60,187 nucleotides of DNA from Pseudomonadota bacterium. Lineage in GTDB: Bacteria > Pseudomonadota > Gammaproteobacteria > Steroidobacterales > Steroidobacteraceae. Positions 35,189 through 44,208 of this stretch are shown here, in pieces. The DNA is taken from positions 1 to 60,187 of the forward strand of contig JANXUT010000032.1 of the NCBI GenBank assembly GCA_025356075.1, in the 5' to 3' direction. Every line of letters starts with the position of its first letter. The first letter of the stretch is position 1. Under the pieces are notes generated by a model that was given only the letters and a program-made list of their open reading frames with translations, was not told where the DNA came from and did no database searches. The position numbers and the translations under genes were made by a program.

Positions 35189-36985
35189 CTAGTCGGCGTC
35201 CCGCGAGGCGAGAACGGCGTTGACTACCCTGTCGGCCTCGTACACGGGCGTCGAGCAGGCGTTCTCCGAGCACGCAAACGCGGCGGCCACGGGCAACAGC
35301 GGGTACTGGATGGCCCGATTTGGCAGCGGCCCCTCGCTCCGATCCCACCAGTCCACCTGCAGGTAGGTCGCCGGCACCTTGAGCGCTGCCGAGTGCAGCG
35401 CCTGGGCGCCGGGATCGGACTTGGCGCCGACGATCGTCACGTGGGTCGGTGCCGCCGCGAGTTCACGGTTGGCCAGCAGGATGTCCGCGTGTAGCGCGCC
35501 GCTCTCGGGCGAGGTACGCGCGAGCACCTTGACGGCGTGCAGCGCCGCCTGACGGAAAGCCTTGTCTCCCGTGTACCGGTAGAGCAGGTTCGCGAGGCGC
35601 ACGAGCGCTGCGTTCTGGTCAATGGCGCGGACCGGTTCGCGGAACACCCCGCGCGCACCGGCTGGCACGGGCGCGGCGATGAAGCCTGCCGTGGGATCGC
35701 GCAGGTGGCCCGCGATGAACCCGAGCGCGGACTCGGCCTCGTTCAACCAGCCTCGCTCGCCGGTCGAACGGTAAAGCGCAAGGAACGCCTCGCCCATCGC
35801 GATCGAATCATCGAGGAAGGGCCCGCCGCGGTCGCTGTCGTCGTGGCGAAAGCCCCCGCCCTCGAGCGCGCGGTGCGCGAGCACCCACTGGGCGGCACGG
35901 ATTGCGTCCGTGAGTACGCCCCTCTCGCCCGTCACGTCATGGAATCGGCACAGCGCGCGGATCGCCCAGCCGTTTTCGCGCGAGTAGGCGTGCGCGTCAA
36001 CGCGCGGCACGCCGTGCGCGCGGCGCGCGGCGTCATCGAGCGCGTAGAACGCTTTCCCCGGCTGCTCGACCGAGAGGTCCGCGTCCTGGCTCACGTAGAA
36101 GGCGCCGTCGGGCGAGGTGAGGAATTCGGCAAGGTAGCGGCGGATCGATTCCGCCGCGTGCAGGTACTTGGGTTCGCCCCAGCGCGCGTAGGCTTCCGAG
36201 TAGAGGCGCAGGTCGTCGGCCTGGACTTCGAGCAGCTTCTCGAAGTGCGGCGAATGCCAGTCGACGGCGTCGGAGTACTGGTACACGCCGCCCCACACGG
36301 GATCGATGAGGTTCAGGTTGGCATCGAGCGTGCGCCGCGCCCGTTCGACTGCCTTCTTGTCGCCCGCGTCGGCGAGTTCAAAGGCGAGTTCCATCGCCGG
36401 GGCGTCGATGAACTTGTGGATCGTCCCCCAGCCGGCGTGCTCCTCGTCGTAGAGGTCAACGTACGTGACCATGAACGCCTCGAGCGCGTGATGGCCGAGT
36501 CGGCCGGGTCCCGCGACGCCGGAGGGCACCGCGTGCGCGACCGACGGGCCGGGTGTCGGGTCGTCAATGATTGCCTGCAGGAGCGACGCCATCTGCGGGG
36601 CGGGGATGAATCCGCGGCGCTTGACGATCTCGGTGCCGTCGGGCGCGAGCACGATGGTCGCGGGCCAACCCCACTCGCCGTAGCGGCTCGTGAGGCCGGG
36701 GTCGCTGTCGGCGTCGACACTCACGGCAAGGTAACGCTTGCCGACCAGCGACCGGACGCGCGCGTTGGAGTAGGTCTCGTCGTCCATGACGTGGCACCAA
36801 TGGCACCACACGGCATGCAGGTCGAGCAGCACGAAGCGGTGCTCGCGCGCGGCCTGCGCGAAAATCGCCGGTCCCCATTGCGTCGTCCACGCGATCGGCG
36901 CGGCCGCGGGAGCCGCCTCGGCCGCCGCGATGAAGCCGCAACCAAGCAGAACGGTCAGCACTAATCGGCGATATCGACCTGGCAT
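35189..36985 (-). CDS. Exported thioredoxin-fold DUF255 / six-hairpin protein (YyaL/SSP411-like)
   Basis: 598 aa. A signal peptide covers residues 1-25. The N-terminal thioredoxin-like domain carries AVWCHWCHVMDDETYSN with the CxxC at C61/C64 and the cis-Pro loop GEWGWPATIVL. The remainder is an alpha/alpha barrel similar to the glycoside/N-acylglucosamine-epimerase fold: GWAIRALCRFHDVTGERGV, SIAMGEAFLALYRSTGERGW. Full-length YyaL-type proteins are cytosolic and about 680 aa; this one is exported and shorter. Probably a periplasmic thiol-redox protein with an unknown substrate. Confidence 0.87.
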   Translation of the reverse strand: MPGRYRRLVLTVLLGCGFIAAAEAAPAAAPIAWTTQWGPAIFAQAAREHRFVLLDLHAVWCHWCHVMDDETYSNARVRSLVGKRYLAVSVDADSDPGLTSRYGEWGWPATIVLAPDGTEIVKRRGFIPAPQMASLLQAIIDDPTPGPSVAHAVPSGVAGPGRLGHHALEAFMVTYVDLYDEEHAGWGTIHKFIDAPAMELAFELADAGDKKAVERARRTLDANLNLIDPVWGGVYQYSDAVDWHSPHFEKLLEVQADDLRLYSEAYARWGEPKYLHAAESIRRYLAEFLTSPDGAFYVSQDADLSVEQPGKAFYALDDAARRAHGVPRVDAHAYSRENGWAIRALCRFHDVTGERGVLTDAIRAAQWVLAHRALEGGGFRHDDSDRGGPFLDDSIAMGEAFLALYRSTGERGWLNEAESALGFIAGHLRDPTAGFIAAPVPAGARGVFREPVRAIDQNAALVRLANLLYRYTGDKAFRQAALHAVKVLARTSPESGALHADILLANRELAAAPTHVTIVGAKSDPGAQALHSAALKVPATYLQVDWWDRSEGPLPNRAIQYPLLPVAAAFACSENACSTPVYEADRVVNAVLASRDAD

Positions 36986-37022
36986 CGGGGCTACTGCCTG
37001 CGCTAGGCGGCCTCGGCCGCAC

Positions 37023-37059
37023 GGGGGACTCGGCGAAGTAGTTCGCCGCCGAGTCTCCC
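37023..37059 (-). terminator. Hairpin downstream of the YXWGXW gene
   Basis: Arms GACTCGGCGAA and TTCGCC-GCCGAGTC, extended by G- and C-runs on either side, form a long imperfect stem 39 bp beyond the stop codon of the minus-strand gene. There is no U-tract. Confidence 0.45.
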
Positions 37060-37097
37060 GCGGATTCAGCGGCCGAGCCCGTCAGCCGCGCGAGCGC

Positions 37098-38201
37098 CTA
37101 GTGCGGCGGATGCCCTTCGTGGGGGCCACCGCCCTGCGGCGGACGCCCGTCGCGCGGGCCCTGCGGACTTGGGCCCGGGCCGCGCTGCGCCTGCCGCAGC
37201 TGCTGCGACTCAACGGCATGGCGCTGCTGCAGCTGCTGGGTCTGCTGCTGGTGCTGGCGCTCGGTCTGCAGCGCGCGCGCCTGGTTCGCTCGCTGCTCCG
37301 CCAGCCGGTCGTGCTCCTGTCCCTGCCGCTGCTGCAGGCCCTCGCGCTCGTGCTGCTGTCGTGTCCTCAGTTCATCCTGGCGCGCCCGATAGGACTGGTC
37401 CGTTTCAGGCTTGCCCGTGTGCGGCGCCGCGAACGCGCCCGGTTTCGGCAGCTCGTTCGGGTGGACGGGTGCGCCGCTGCGGCTCGCACGGACGACGCCG
37501 CGCCCCGTGAACTCGCCCGGCCGCGGCGTCGCGGCGATCGCGGGCCGGCCGTGGTTCACGGAGGCGAGCAATGCCCGGTCGGTACGCGCCTGCTCGTGGT
37601 GCTGCGTCTGCATGTCGGTCGGGGCGCGGTGCGTCTCGTTCGCGACCGCGCGCTCCGTCGATGTCGGCCGCACCGCGAGGCCGCCGCGGCCACCGTTGTA
37701 GCTCACGTTGTTGACGATCGTGTTGTTCACGACCGTTTTCGAGTAGACGTTGTGGATGTTCGTGACGTTGATGTTGTTGACGGCGCGGTTGTAGAAGAAT
37801 CGGTTGCCGCGCCAATAGCCTCCCTCGTAGCCATGGCCGAAGTACCCAAAGCCATAGTTGACGCCACCGTAGAAGCCGATGTGCGGACCCCAGTAGCCGG
37901 CGTTCCAGCTGTAGAAGCCGCGCTCCCAGGCCCAGTAGCCCGGCGTCCACAGCAAGCCGAACTCCGGCGCCTGCACCCACGTTCCCGGAACCCAGAAGTA
38001 GCCGTCCGGCCCGTACGCCCAGTAGCCGGGTGTCCAGATATAGCCCTCGTCGGGGATCGGCGGCTGTTCGTAGACCGGCAGGAGCGGCGGCGCGATCGTG
38101 ATCGACACGGCGATCTGCGCGTGGCTGGCGCCTGCGAAGGCGGCAAAGGAGAACCCGAGCACGGCGGCAACGAGGGCACGGCGTGGGTGGAACCTATTCA
38201 T
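37098..38201 (-). CDS. Exported YXWGXW-repeat protein with long Q/H/R-rich tail
   Basis: 367 aa from ATG 38201 with AAGGAG upstream. Signal peptide to about residue 29 (ASHAQ). Residues about 50-115 repeat aromatic units such as GYIWTPGYWAYGPDGYFWVP and LLWTPGYWAWERGFYSWNAG, which is the YXWGXW family pattern. A Gly/Asn region (GYFGHGYEGGYWRGNRF, VNNTIVNNVSY) follows. The last 100 residues are a low-complexity Gln/His/Arg coiled-coil-like tail. Such proteins are presumed to be surface or periplasmic; function unknown. Confidence 0.87.
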   Translation of the reverse strand: MNRFHPRRALVAAVLGFSFAAFAGASHAQIAVSITIAPPLLPVYEQPPIPDEGYIWTPGYWAYGPDGYFWVPGTWVQAPEFGLLWTPGYWAWERGFYSWNAGYWGPHIGFYGGVNYGFGYFGHGYEGGYWRGNRFFYNRAVNNINVTNIHNVYSKTVVNNTIVNNVSYNGGRGGLAVRPTSTERAVANETHRAPTDMQTQHHEQARTDRALLASVNHGRPAIAATPRPGEFTGRGVVRASRSGAPVHPNELPKPGAFAAPHTGKPETDQSYRARQDELRTRQQHEREGLQQRQGQEHDRLAEQRANQARALQTERQHQQQTQQLQQRHAVESQQLRQAQRGPGPSPQGPRDGRPPQGGGPHEGHPPH

Positions 38202-38416
38202 CGCGATCTCCTTGGCGGCCGCTGGTAGCGGCGCGCAAGTGCCTGATCGCCGCAGCATGCGGCGCTGGCGGGCCATTAGACCCCGCGGCCGTGGTGCCGG
38301 CAAATCGTTGCGCGCCGCCCGTCGGCGCGCGCCGACACCCCAACGCGCGGCACGCGAGCCTGCGTTTCGCGGGCGCCGCTTCGCGTGCACAATTGACGCC
38401 CGCAGAGCGAGGCTCC

Positions 38417-39574
38417 ATGAACCCGACACAGCCGCCAACCGCGCCCTCCCCGTCCGCGTTCGCAACCCGCTGCGTGCACGCGGCACAGCAGCCGGATCCG
38501 GCAACGGGGGCGATCGTCGCACCGATGCACCTGTCGACGACCTTCGAGCGCGACGCGGATGGCGGCTACCCGCGCGGTTGGCGCTACGGCCGCGAGGGCA
38601 CGCCCAACAGGAGCGCGCTCGAGGCGTGCGTCGCCGAGCTCGAGGGCGGCGTCGCCGCATTCGCATTCTCATCGGGACTCGCCGCGAACATGGCGGTACT
38701 CGAGCTGCTCGGGCCGGGCGATCGAATCGTCGCCGCACGCGAGGGCTACCACGGCACGCACCGCCAGCTCGAGGAGATCGTCAGGCGCCGCGGCGTCGCG
38801 GTCGAGTTCATCGACGCGACCGACGCGAGGCAAATCGAGCGCGCGCTCGATGCACGTACGAAGCTCCTCTGGGTCGAGACGCCCGCCAATCCGCTCCTCA
38901 GCATCACCGACCTTGCGCGCGCCGCCGACCTTGCCCATGCAGTCGGCGCGCGCGTCGTCTGCGACAGCACCTTCGCGACGCCCTACTGCCAGCGCCCGTT
39001 CGAGTTCGGCGTTGACCTCGTCATCCACAGCGGCACGAAATATTTTGGCGGCCACAGCGACATCCTCAGCGGACTTGTGATCGTGCGCGACGATCCGGAG
39101 CTCGCCGCACGGCTGGCCGAATGGCAAAGTCTCGCCGGCGCCGTGCTCGCGCCATTCGACTGCTGGCTCCTCCGGCGCAGCATCACGACGCTCGGGCTCA
39201 GGATGCAGCGCCAGTGCGCGAACGCCCTTGAACTCGCCGGCTGGCTCGACGCGCACGCCGCAATCGAGCGCACGCTCTACCCGGGCCTTGCCGGCCACCC
39301 GGGCCACGCGCTTGCGTTGAGGCAGATGCCGGGCGGCTTTGGCGCCGTCATTTCGATCTGCGTGCACGGCGATGCCGCGCGTGCCCTCGGCGTCGCCGCA
39401 CGGACCGAGCTCTTTCGGCGCGCGACGAGCTTGGGCGGCGTCGAGAGCCTCATCGAGCACCGCGCGTCGGTCGAGGGCCCCGGCACGCTGACGCCCGGGA
39501 ACCTGCTGCGGCTCTCCATCGGCATCGAGGATCCACGCGATCTTCGCGCCGACCTGGCGCGGGCGCTCGCCTAA
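38417..39574 (+). CDS. Trans-sulfuration PLP enzyme (cystathionine gamma-synthase/lyase family)
   Basis: 385 aa from ATG 38417. Cys/Met-metabolism PLP family: ATRCVHAAQQPDPATGAIVA, HLSTTFERDADGGYPRGWRY (Tyr/Arg contacting the phosphate), AFAFSSGLAANMAVLELL, and the PLP lysine in HSGTKYFGGHSDILSG. The C-terminal LGGVESLIEHRASVE is typical. Members synthesise or break cystathionine, homocysteine or methionine. The exact reaction (gamma-synthase, gamma-lyase or beta-lyase) cannot be fixed from sequence alone. Stand-alone gene. Confidence 0.92.
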   Translation: MNPTQPPTAPSPSAFATRCVHAAQQPDPATGAIVAPMHLSTTFERDADGGYPRGWRYGREGTPNRSALEACVAELEGGVAAFAFSSGLAANMAVLELLGPGDRIVAAREGYHGTHRQLEEIVRRRGVAVEFIDATDARQIERALDARTKLLWVETPANPLLSITDLARAADLAHAVGARVVCDSTFATPYCQRPFEFGVDLVIHSGTKYFGGHSDILSGLVIVRDDPELAARLAEWQSLAGAVLAPFDCWLLRRSITTLGLRMQRQCANALELAGWLDAHAAIERTLYPGLAGHPGHALALRQMPGGFGAVISICVHGDAARALGVAARTELFRRATSLGGVESLIEHRASVEGPGTLTPGNLLRLSIGIEDPRDLRADLARALA

Positions 39575-39703
39575 GCCCATCGCGGCGCTCCGCGCGCGCC
39601 GCCGCCCCGCCGGCCCGCCGGCCCGCGCAGATTCTCCCCGCGGCCGTGAACCCTCCACCGAGCGGTGGGTACCTACGCTGTACCTGCATCGGATGGGTTG
39701 TGC

Positions 39704-40525
39704 ATGCGCGTGCGACGGCTTGTGATTGCGTACCTGGGGCTCCTCGCAGCTTCGCTCACCGGCTGCGCCGGCAGTGGCGCGGGCCTCGACAGCAACGGCC
39801 GGCCGATTGGCTCGGAGGGCGGCGGCGGCACGCTGACGGCCGACTTTCAGTCGATCCAGGACAACGTCTTCACGCCCATTTGCAGCGTCTGCCACGCCGG
39901 CGGCGCCGCGCCGCAGGGGCTGAGGCTCGACGCGGTCAACAGCTATTCGATGATCGTCGGCGTCCCGAGCAGCGAGGATCCGGCGGTCCTCAGGATCAAG
40001 CCCGGCGATCCCGATCACAGTTACCTGATCCAGAAGATCGAAGGCCACGCGTCGGTCGGCGCACAGATGCCGTTCGGCGGTCCAGCGCTCCCCGCCGCGA
40101 CGATCGCCGTGATGCGCCAGTGGGTGACCGACGGCGCGCAGCCGGCGGCGGTCGCCGCCGCACCGACGGGGCTCAGCGTCGTCGCCGCTGCGCCTTCAAC
40201 CGGCGAGGTCGTGCTCGCGGCACCGGTGCAGCTCATCCTCACCTTCAGCGCCGAGCTCGATCGCGCCAGCGTTGCGCCCTCGACGCTCAAGCTCGAGCGC
40301 ATCGGGAGCGGCGGCGCGAGCGAGGGCGTTGAGATCCCCGTTGTCGTCACGGTTCCGCCGGGGAACCCCTCGGCGCTACTCGTCACGCCGCGTGAACCCC
40401 TCGGCGACGGACGGTTTCGCCTGACTCTCCTCGGACGCCCCGGCCTCGCCGACATCGGCGGTCGGCAGCTCGGCGGCGACGCCGACGTCACGGTCACGAC
40501 GTTCCTCGTGGAGACGGCGCCTTGA
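39704..40525 (+). CDS. c-type haem lipoprotein with Ig-like domain
   Basis: 273 aa from ATG 39704. Lipobox LTGC (C21) after a short signal peptide. One haem-binding motif, CSVCH, occurs in FTPICSVCHAGGAAPQGLRL, the pattern of planctomycete-type cytochrome c domains. KPGDPDHSYLIQKIEG and MPFGGPALPAATIAVMRQWV complete that domain. Residues about 160-270 form a bacterial Ig-like (Big_5) domain: VVLAAPVQLILTFSAELDRA. Its stop overlaps the TTG start of the next gene, so the two products are made together at the cell surface. Confidence 0.85.
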   Translation: MRVRRLVIAYLGLLAASLTGCAGSGAGLDSNGRPIGSEGGGGTLTADFQSIQDNVFTPICSVCHAGGAAPQGLRLDAVNSYSMIVGVPSSEDPAVLRIKPGDPDHSYLIQKIEGHASVGAQMPFGGPALPAATIAVMRQWVTDGAQPAAVAAAPTGLSVVAAAPSTGEVVLAAPVQLILTFSAELDRASVAPSTLKLERIGSGGASEGVEIPVVVTVPPGNPSALLVTPREPLGDGRFRLTLLGRPGLADIGGRQLGGDADVTVTTFLVETAP

Positions 40526-41613
40526 GCGCGTGGCGGATCGCCTCGCTGCTTGCGCTCGCGGCGCTTGGCGCAAGTGTCGCGCCCGCGGCGATCGCGGAGC
40601 CCTATCTCGCGGTCCAGCAGGGGCACAAGTGCGTGACCTGCCACGTGAATCCCACCGGCGGTGGCCTGCGCAACGACTTCGGCACCGTCTTCACCGAGAA
40701 CGTGCTGCCGCAGTACTCGCTGCCGTCGGGGTTCCCGGTCTGGAGCGGCAACGTCTTCAAGTTCCTGAGGATCGGCGCGGACCTGCGCACCAGCCGGTCC
40801 GAGACCGAGGCGCCGAATCTGCCGAGCGAGCGCCAGTCCGGCCTCGAGCAGCTGCGCGCCTATGCCAACGTGTCCCTGATCCCGGACCGACTCGAGTACT
40901 ACGTCGATGAGAGCTTGGCGCCGGGCAACGCGCAGCCGAACGAATACTACGGCCGCTACTCGGACCCGGCGCACGGCTGGTACCTGAAGGGCGGCCAGTT
41001 CTACCTGCCCTTCGGCTGGCGCCTGCAGGACAACACCGCCTTCGTGCGCGAAGTGAGCGGCATCAGCATGACGACGCCCGATCGCGGCTTCGAGCTTGGC
41101 CTCGAGCTACCGGAGTGGTCGGCGCAGCTCGATTACTCGCGCGGCGAGGCGAACATTTCCGTCGGCCGCGGCCACCAGCTGACGGGCCAGGTCGTCTGGA
41201 TCCGCAACGACTGGCGCGTCGGCACCGCCGCCTCGTTCACCCAGTCCGTGTTCGGCAACCGCGAGGTCGAGGGACTCTTCGCCGGGCGGCGCGTCGGCCC
41301 CGTCGCGCTCCTCGCGGAGCTCGACTTCATTCGGGACGATGGGTTTCCGGGTGGCGAGCGGCGTCTTGCCGCGGGCTTCGCGGAGGCCGACTGGGCGTTC
41401 CACCAGGGCCACAACTTCAAGCTCACCGCCGAGCTCTACGACCCCGACCGCTCGATCTCGAACGACCAGCAGGCGCGCTGGAGCGCCCTCTACGAGTACA
41501 CGCCGATTCCGTTCGTCCAACTGCGGGCGGGTTTTCGGCGCTACCGCGGTATCCCGCAAAACGACCTTCAGAACCGCCACCTGCTCTTCCTCGAGCTGCG
41601 CGTGTTCCTGTAG
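40522..41613 (+). CDS. Outer-membrane beta-barrel with N-terminal CxxCH haem motif
   Basis: 363 aa from a TTG overlapping the previous stop (TTGA). Signal peptide ends AAIAEP. Immediately after it lies GHKCVTCHVNPTGGGLRND with one c-type haem motif. The rest is alternating amphipathic beta strands ending in a terminal aromatic/hydrophobic strand, LLFLELRVFL, as outer-membrane barrels do. A haem at the plug end of a barrel, co-translated with a haem lipoprotein, suggests electron transfer across the outer membrane. No multihaem partner is present. Confidence 0.82.
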   Translation: MSAWRIASLLALAALGASVAPAAIAEPYLAVQQGHKCVTCHVNPTGGGLRNDFGTVFTENVLPQYSLPSGFPVWSGNVFKFLRIGADLRTSRSETEAPNLPSERQSGLEQLRAYANVSLIPDRLEYYVDESLAPGNAQPNEYYGRYSDPAHGWYLKGGQFYLPFGWRLQDNTAFVREVSGISMTTPDRGFELGLELPEWSAQLDYSRGEANISVGRGHQLTGQVVWIRNDWRVGTAASFTQSVFGNREVEGLFAGRRVGPVALLAELDFIRDDGFPGGERRLAAGFAEADWAFHQGHNFKLTAELYDPDRSISNDQQARWSALYEYTPIPFVQLRAGFRRYRGIPQNDLQNRHLLFLELRVFL

Positions 41614-41659
41614 GCGGGACCTGCGCGCGGCTTGGTCGCGAAGATCGACGCGCGCTCGG

Positions 41660-42886
41660 CTAGTCGGCTTCGAACCTGAACCGGTAGCGAATCGCGAGCT
41701 GCAGCTGCGTATCGGTCGCGACGGCCGGCAGGCCGAGCCAGTAGCGCGGCGGGAAGCGGCTGTCGACGCGCAGCCACTCTGCCGCGAGCTCCCAGTGCTC
41801 GGCGAGACGGTGCATGAGGGCGATCGTGAGTGCGTGGCCGGCATCGTCGGACGGCGGGCCGTAGAACCCGCTCGTCTGGCGGGTCGAGAAGCGGTCGTAG
41901 CGCGCGCTCAGCCGGTTGCGTCCTCGCTCAAGGCTCGCGAGCGCGTACCACGCCGACAGATCCATGAGGAATTGTCCGGGGTCGCCGTTCGGGCCAATCG
42001 CTGTGCGGCCCTCGATGTACTGCGCCGTCAGCGTCAGCGGGTCGACAGGCTCCCAGCGCGCGCCGAGTGTATTGAAGCGCGTGTTCCAGCCGGAATAGCC
42101 CGCGAGGTTCGATGCGGCGGGATCGGCGCGGTTGTCGTAGTGCAGCGCGCGCAGCTCGAGGCGCTCGTGGTGGCGCCACGCGATGCCGCCGTACCAGCCG
42201 GGGCTGCGGTCGAACTGATAGTAGAGCCCGAGGCGCTGGGAGCCCAGCTCACCGAAGACCACGGAGGGCCGGTCGGTCAGCGCCCAGCCGCGCGCGGCGA
42301 TGACGACGCCGGCGCCCTCGTTCCAGCCATAGACGCCGCCGACGAGAGCGAAGTCGCCGCGGTAGCCGCTCGCGGCGCCGAGCCAGCGCGCCTCGAGTTC
42401 GGCGCCGAGGACCCTGAACTCCTCGCCGATCCAGGTATTGAGAGCGGAGGCGCTAAGCGTATACGGGCTCGTCCAGCCGAGCAGCCGGTGCTCGAGCGAC
42501 ACCGGCAGGTAGAAGGCGCCCGCCTTGGCCTGCCAGCGGATCGAGTTGGCGGGAAAGGGGCGCCACTGAACAAACGCCTCCGACACCCCGATCGCATTCA
42601 CATCGCCGTCGTCGTAGGCATCGGCAACCACCGTGGCACCGAGCGTGTCGGTCAACCTGAGCCGCGCGCCGAGCGAAGCCCGACCGAGCCTCAGGCCCTC
42701 GTGATCGTCATCGAAGCGGACGCGACCGAGGCCGCCGTTGAGGTAGGAAGGTGTCGTATCCGCGTGCACGGCGCGAAGGTCCAGGAGGCCATCGACGATA
42801 AGCCGCTCCTGCGCTTGGGCGCCACCGGCAATGCCGAGCGCAACGAGGAACGCGCCGGCTACGCGACCCATCAGTAGGCGTCCCAT
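41660..42886 (-). CDS. Porin-like outer-membrane protein of the cupredoxin module
   Basis: 408 aa; signal peptide to about residue 26 (GGAQAQ). Long series of amphipathic strands with aromatic girdles, e.g. FVQWRPFPANSIRWQAKAGA and WRHHERLELRALHYDNRADP, and a C-terminal strand ending RYRFRFEAD. No cysteines and no named family. It overlaps the 3' end of the upstream cupredoxin gene by 16 bp, so the two are tightly co-expressed. It probably forms the outer-membrane pore that serves the cupredoxin. Confidence 0.78.
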   Translation of the reverse strand: MGRLLMGRVAGAFLVALGIAGGAQAQERLIVDGLLDLRAVHADTTPSYLNGGLGRVRFDDDHEGLRLGRASLGARLRLTDTLGATVVADAYDDGDVNAIGVSEAFVQWRPFPANSIRWQAKAGAFYLPVSLEHRLLGWTSPYTLSASALNTWIGEEFRVLGAELEARWLGAASGYRGDFALVGGVYGWNEGAGVVIAARGWALTDRPSVVFGELGSQRLGLYYQFDRSPGWYGGIAWRHHERLELRALHYDNRADPAASNLAGYSGWNTRFNTLGARWEPVDPLTLTAQYIEGRTAIGPNGDPGQFLMDLSAWYALASLERGRNRLSARYDRFSTRQTSGFYGPPSDDAGHALTIALMHRLAEHWELAAEWLRVDSRFPPRYWLGLPAVATDTQLQLAIRYRFRFEAD

Positions 42887-43587
42887 TCGCTGCGGCCAGG
42901 GCGCGGCGTGGGCGCCGCGAGCAGCGGCTTCAACAGCGCGAAATTGACTGCCACCTCCGCGCCGTCGGCTACCTCGACCTGTCGCTCGAGGCTCGCCGGT
43001 GCATCGGCGATGCGCGGAGCCCAGACCCGGACACGGTAGCGGCCCGCCGGCACACCTGCGATGCGCGCGCTGCCGTGGGCATCCGTCTGGGCATGGTAGG
43101 GCGAGTCGGTGACCAGGATGTAGCCCACCATCTCGTCGTGGATGTTGCAGCCGAGCACGACGAGCCCCGCCGTGTCGAACACGATCGGCGGGTGGACGCT
43201 GCCGCGATAGAGCGACAGCTGGAAGTGCCGCGCCGGGGAGAACGAATACACCTGGTGACTGACGCTGTCATTGTTCGGGAAGTCGACCTGCGTGCCGGTC
43301 TCGACGACGAGAAGCTCGGGCACGAAGTGGCGCTCGCGCTGTTCCATCCGTGCGGATAGTTTCTCGCGGTGGCGGGGTGTCTGGGCCGCGATGGGCTCGA
43401 GCACGAGCGCAACGCCGGCGACCGGGGCGCCCTTGGCGGTGGCCACCGTGACCGCGACATCCGTACCGGACGCGCCAGCCGCGCTCATCGCGAAAAGTGA
43501 AGTGAGCACGCCAATCGTGGCGCGGGCGCCGAGGCGCAACGCCCAGCCGCGACCGTTGCTATCGGGATCGGGGAGCGGCACCGGCAT
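42871..43587 (-). CDS. Periplasmic cupredoxin ('methylamine utilization protein' type)
   Basis: 238 aa with a signal peptide. The cupredoxin fold has a complete type-1 copper ligand set: H111 in NNDSVSHQVYSF, and C147, H150 and M153 in GLVVLGCNIHDEMVGYILV. A carboxypeptidase-regulatory-like beta domain follows (ARIAGVPAGRYRVRVWAP). Databases often label such proteins as methylamine utilization proteins, but no mau genes are in the window. It is the first gene of a two-gene operon and diverges from a c-di-GMP enzyme. Confidence 0.87.
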   Translation of the reverse strand: MPVPLPDPDSNGRGWALRLGARATIGVLTSLFAMSAAGASGTDVAVTVATAKGAPVAGVALVLEPIAAQTPRHREKLSARMEQRERHFVPELLVVETGTQVDFPNNDSVSHQVYSFSPARHFQLSLYRGSVHPPIVFDTAGLVVLGCNIHDEMVGYILVTDSPYHAQTDAHGSARIAGVPAGRYRVRVWAPRIADAPASLERQVEVADGAEVAVNFALLKPLLAAPTPRPGRSEWDAY

Positions 43588-44208
43588 TCTCCGGAACTAC
43601 GCGCCGCTCGGCGCAACGAGACGGTGGCGCGGTGTCATGCCAAGGACCGCGGGGTCGCGTTCCGTTGCGGCCGGACTGTGGCGCCAGAGTCATTGACCGA
43701 CCACCTCGCTGGGCATCGCCGAACTATCGTTACTGCATCGATACACTAAAGTTAAGCGCGGCGGTGTGCGCGCATCGACGAAGTGCGCGGGCCTGGAGCT
43801 CGCAGGTGCTCGAGTGCGATGCGCTTCTCAAATGCGGCGCCCCCGCCAGATCGCCTCGCGTCGGGAATTCTCCGCCGTGCCGCTGCCCGGCCCGGCCACG
43901 CGCAACATTCCGACCGGCGGACAGACATAACCTGTTGTTTGTGAAGTTAGTTTTTGATAAGCCAATCCCCGGTAGGCGCCGTCCGGACGGCGACGTTTTG
44001 AAGCCGCGCGCGCCGGCCGCGACGTGCCGTTCATTCGCGCTTTTGCCAACGGCGCACGCCTCATGCCGGGCGCGTTAAGTCTTAATGGGGATCGTCGGCG
44101 AGTCATTTAAATAAGTGCGTTGGGCAGGCGGAGCGGAACTGTGAACTGTGTCCCGGTGCGGGATCGCGATCGACGTCGCCGCTGCAGAGCCGCCGGCGCT
44201 CCGGCCCG
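43588..44208. other. 620-bp non-coding divergent promoter region
   Basis: Between cupredoxin (minus) and the GGDEF/EAL gene (plus). An AT-rich stretch at 43927-43960 and an ATTTAAAT palindrome near 44105 are the likely promoter areas. A 16-bp self-palindrome CGCCGTCCGGACGGCG at 43977-43992 is a possible hairpin. A plus-strand frame at 43632-44078 has no family features. No c-di-GMP aptamer core was found on either strand. Confidence 0.45.

Noticed and set aside
35537-36964. 475-aa plus-strand frame opposite the DUF255 gene
   Set aside because: Shadow; the minus strand has signal peptide, CxxC and barrel motifs.
25603-43587. Methylotrophy locus suggested by Fae and a 'methylamine utilization' cupredoxin
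   Set aside because: The two genes are 17 kb apart, and no mau, mxa, mtd, mch or fhc gene is present; each is better explained by its own neighbours.
43588-44208. Possible c-di-GMP riboswitch in the long leader of the EAL gene
   Set aside because: No GEMM aptamer core (such as GACGCAAAGCC) on either strand; only ordinary palindromes are seen.
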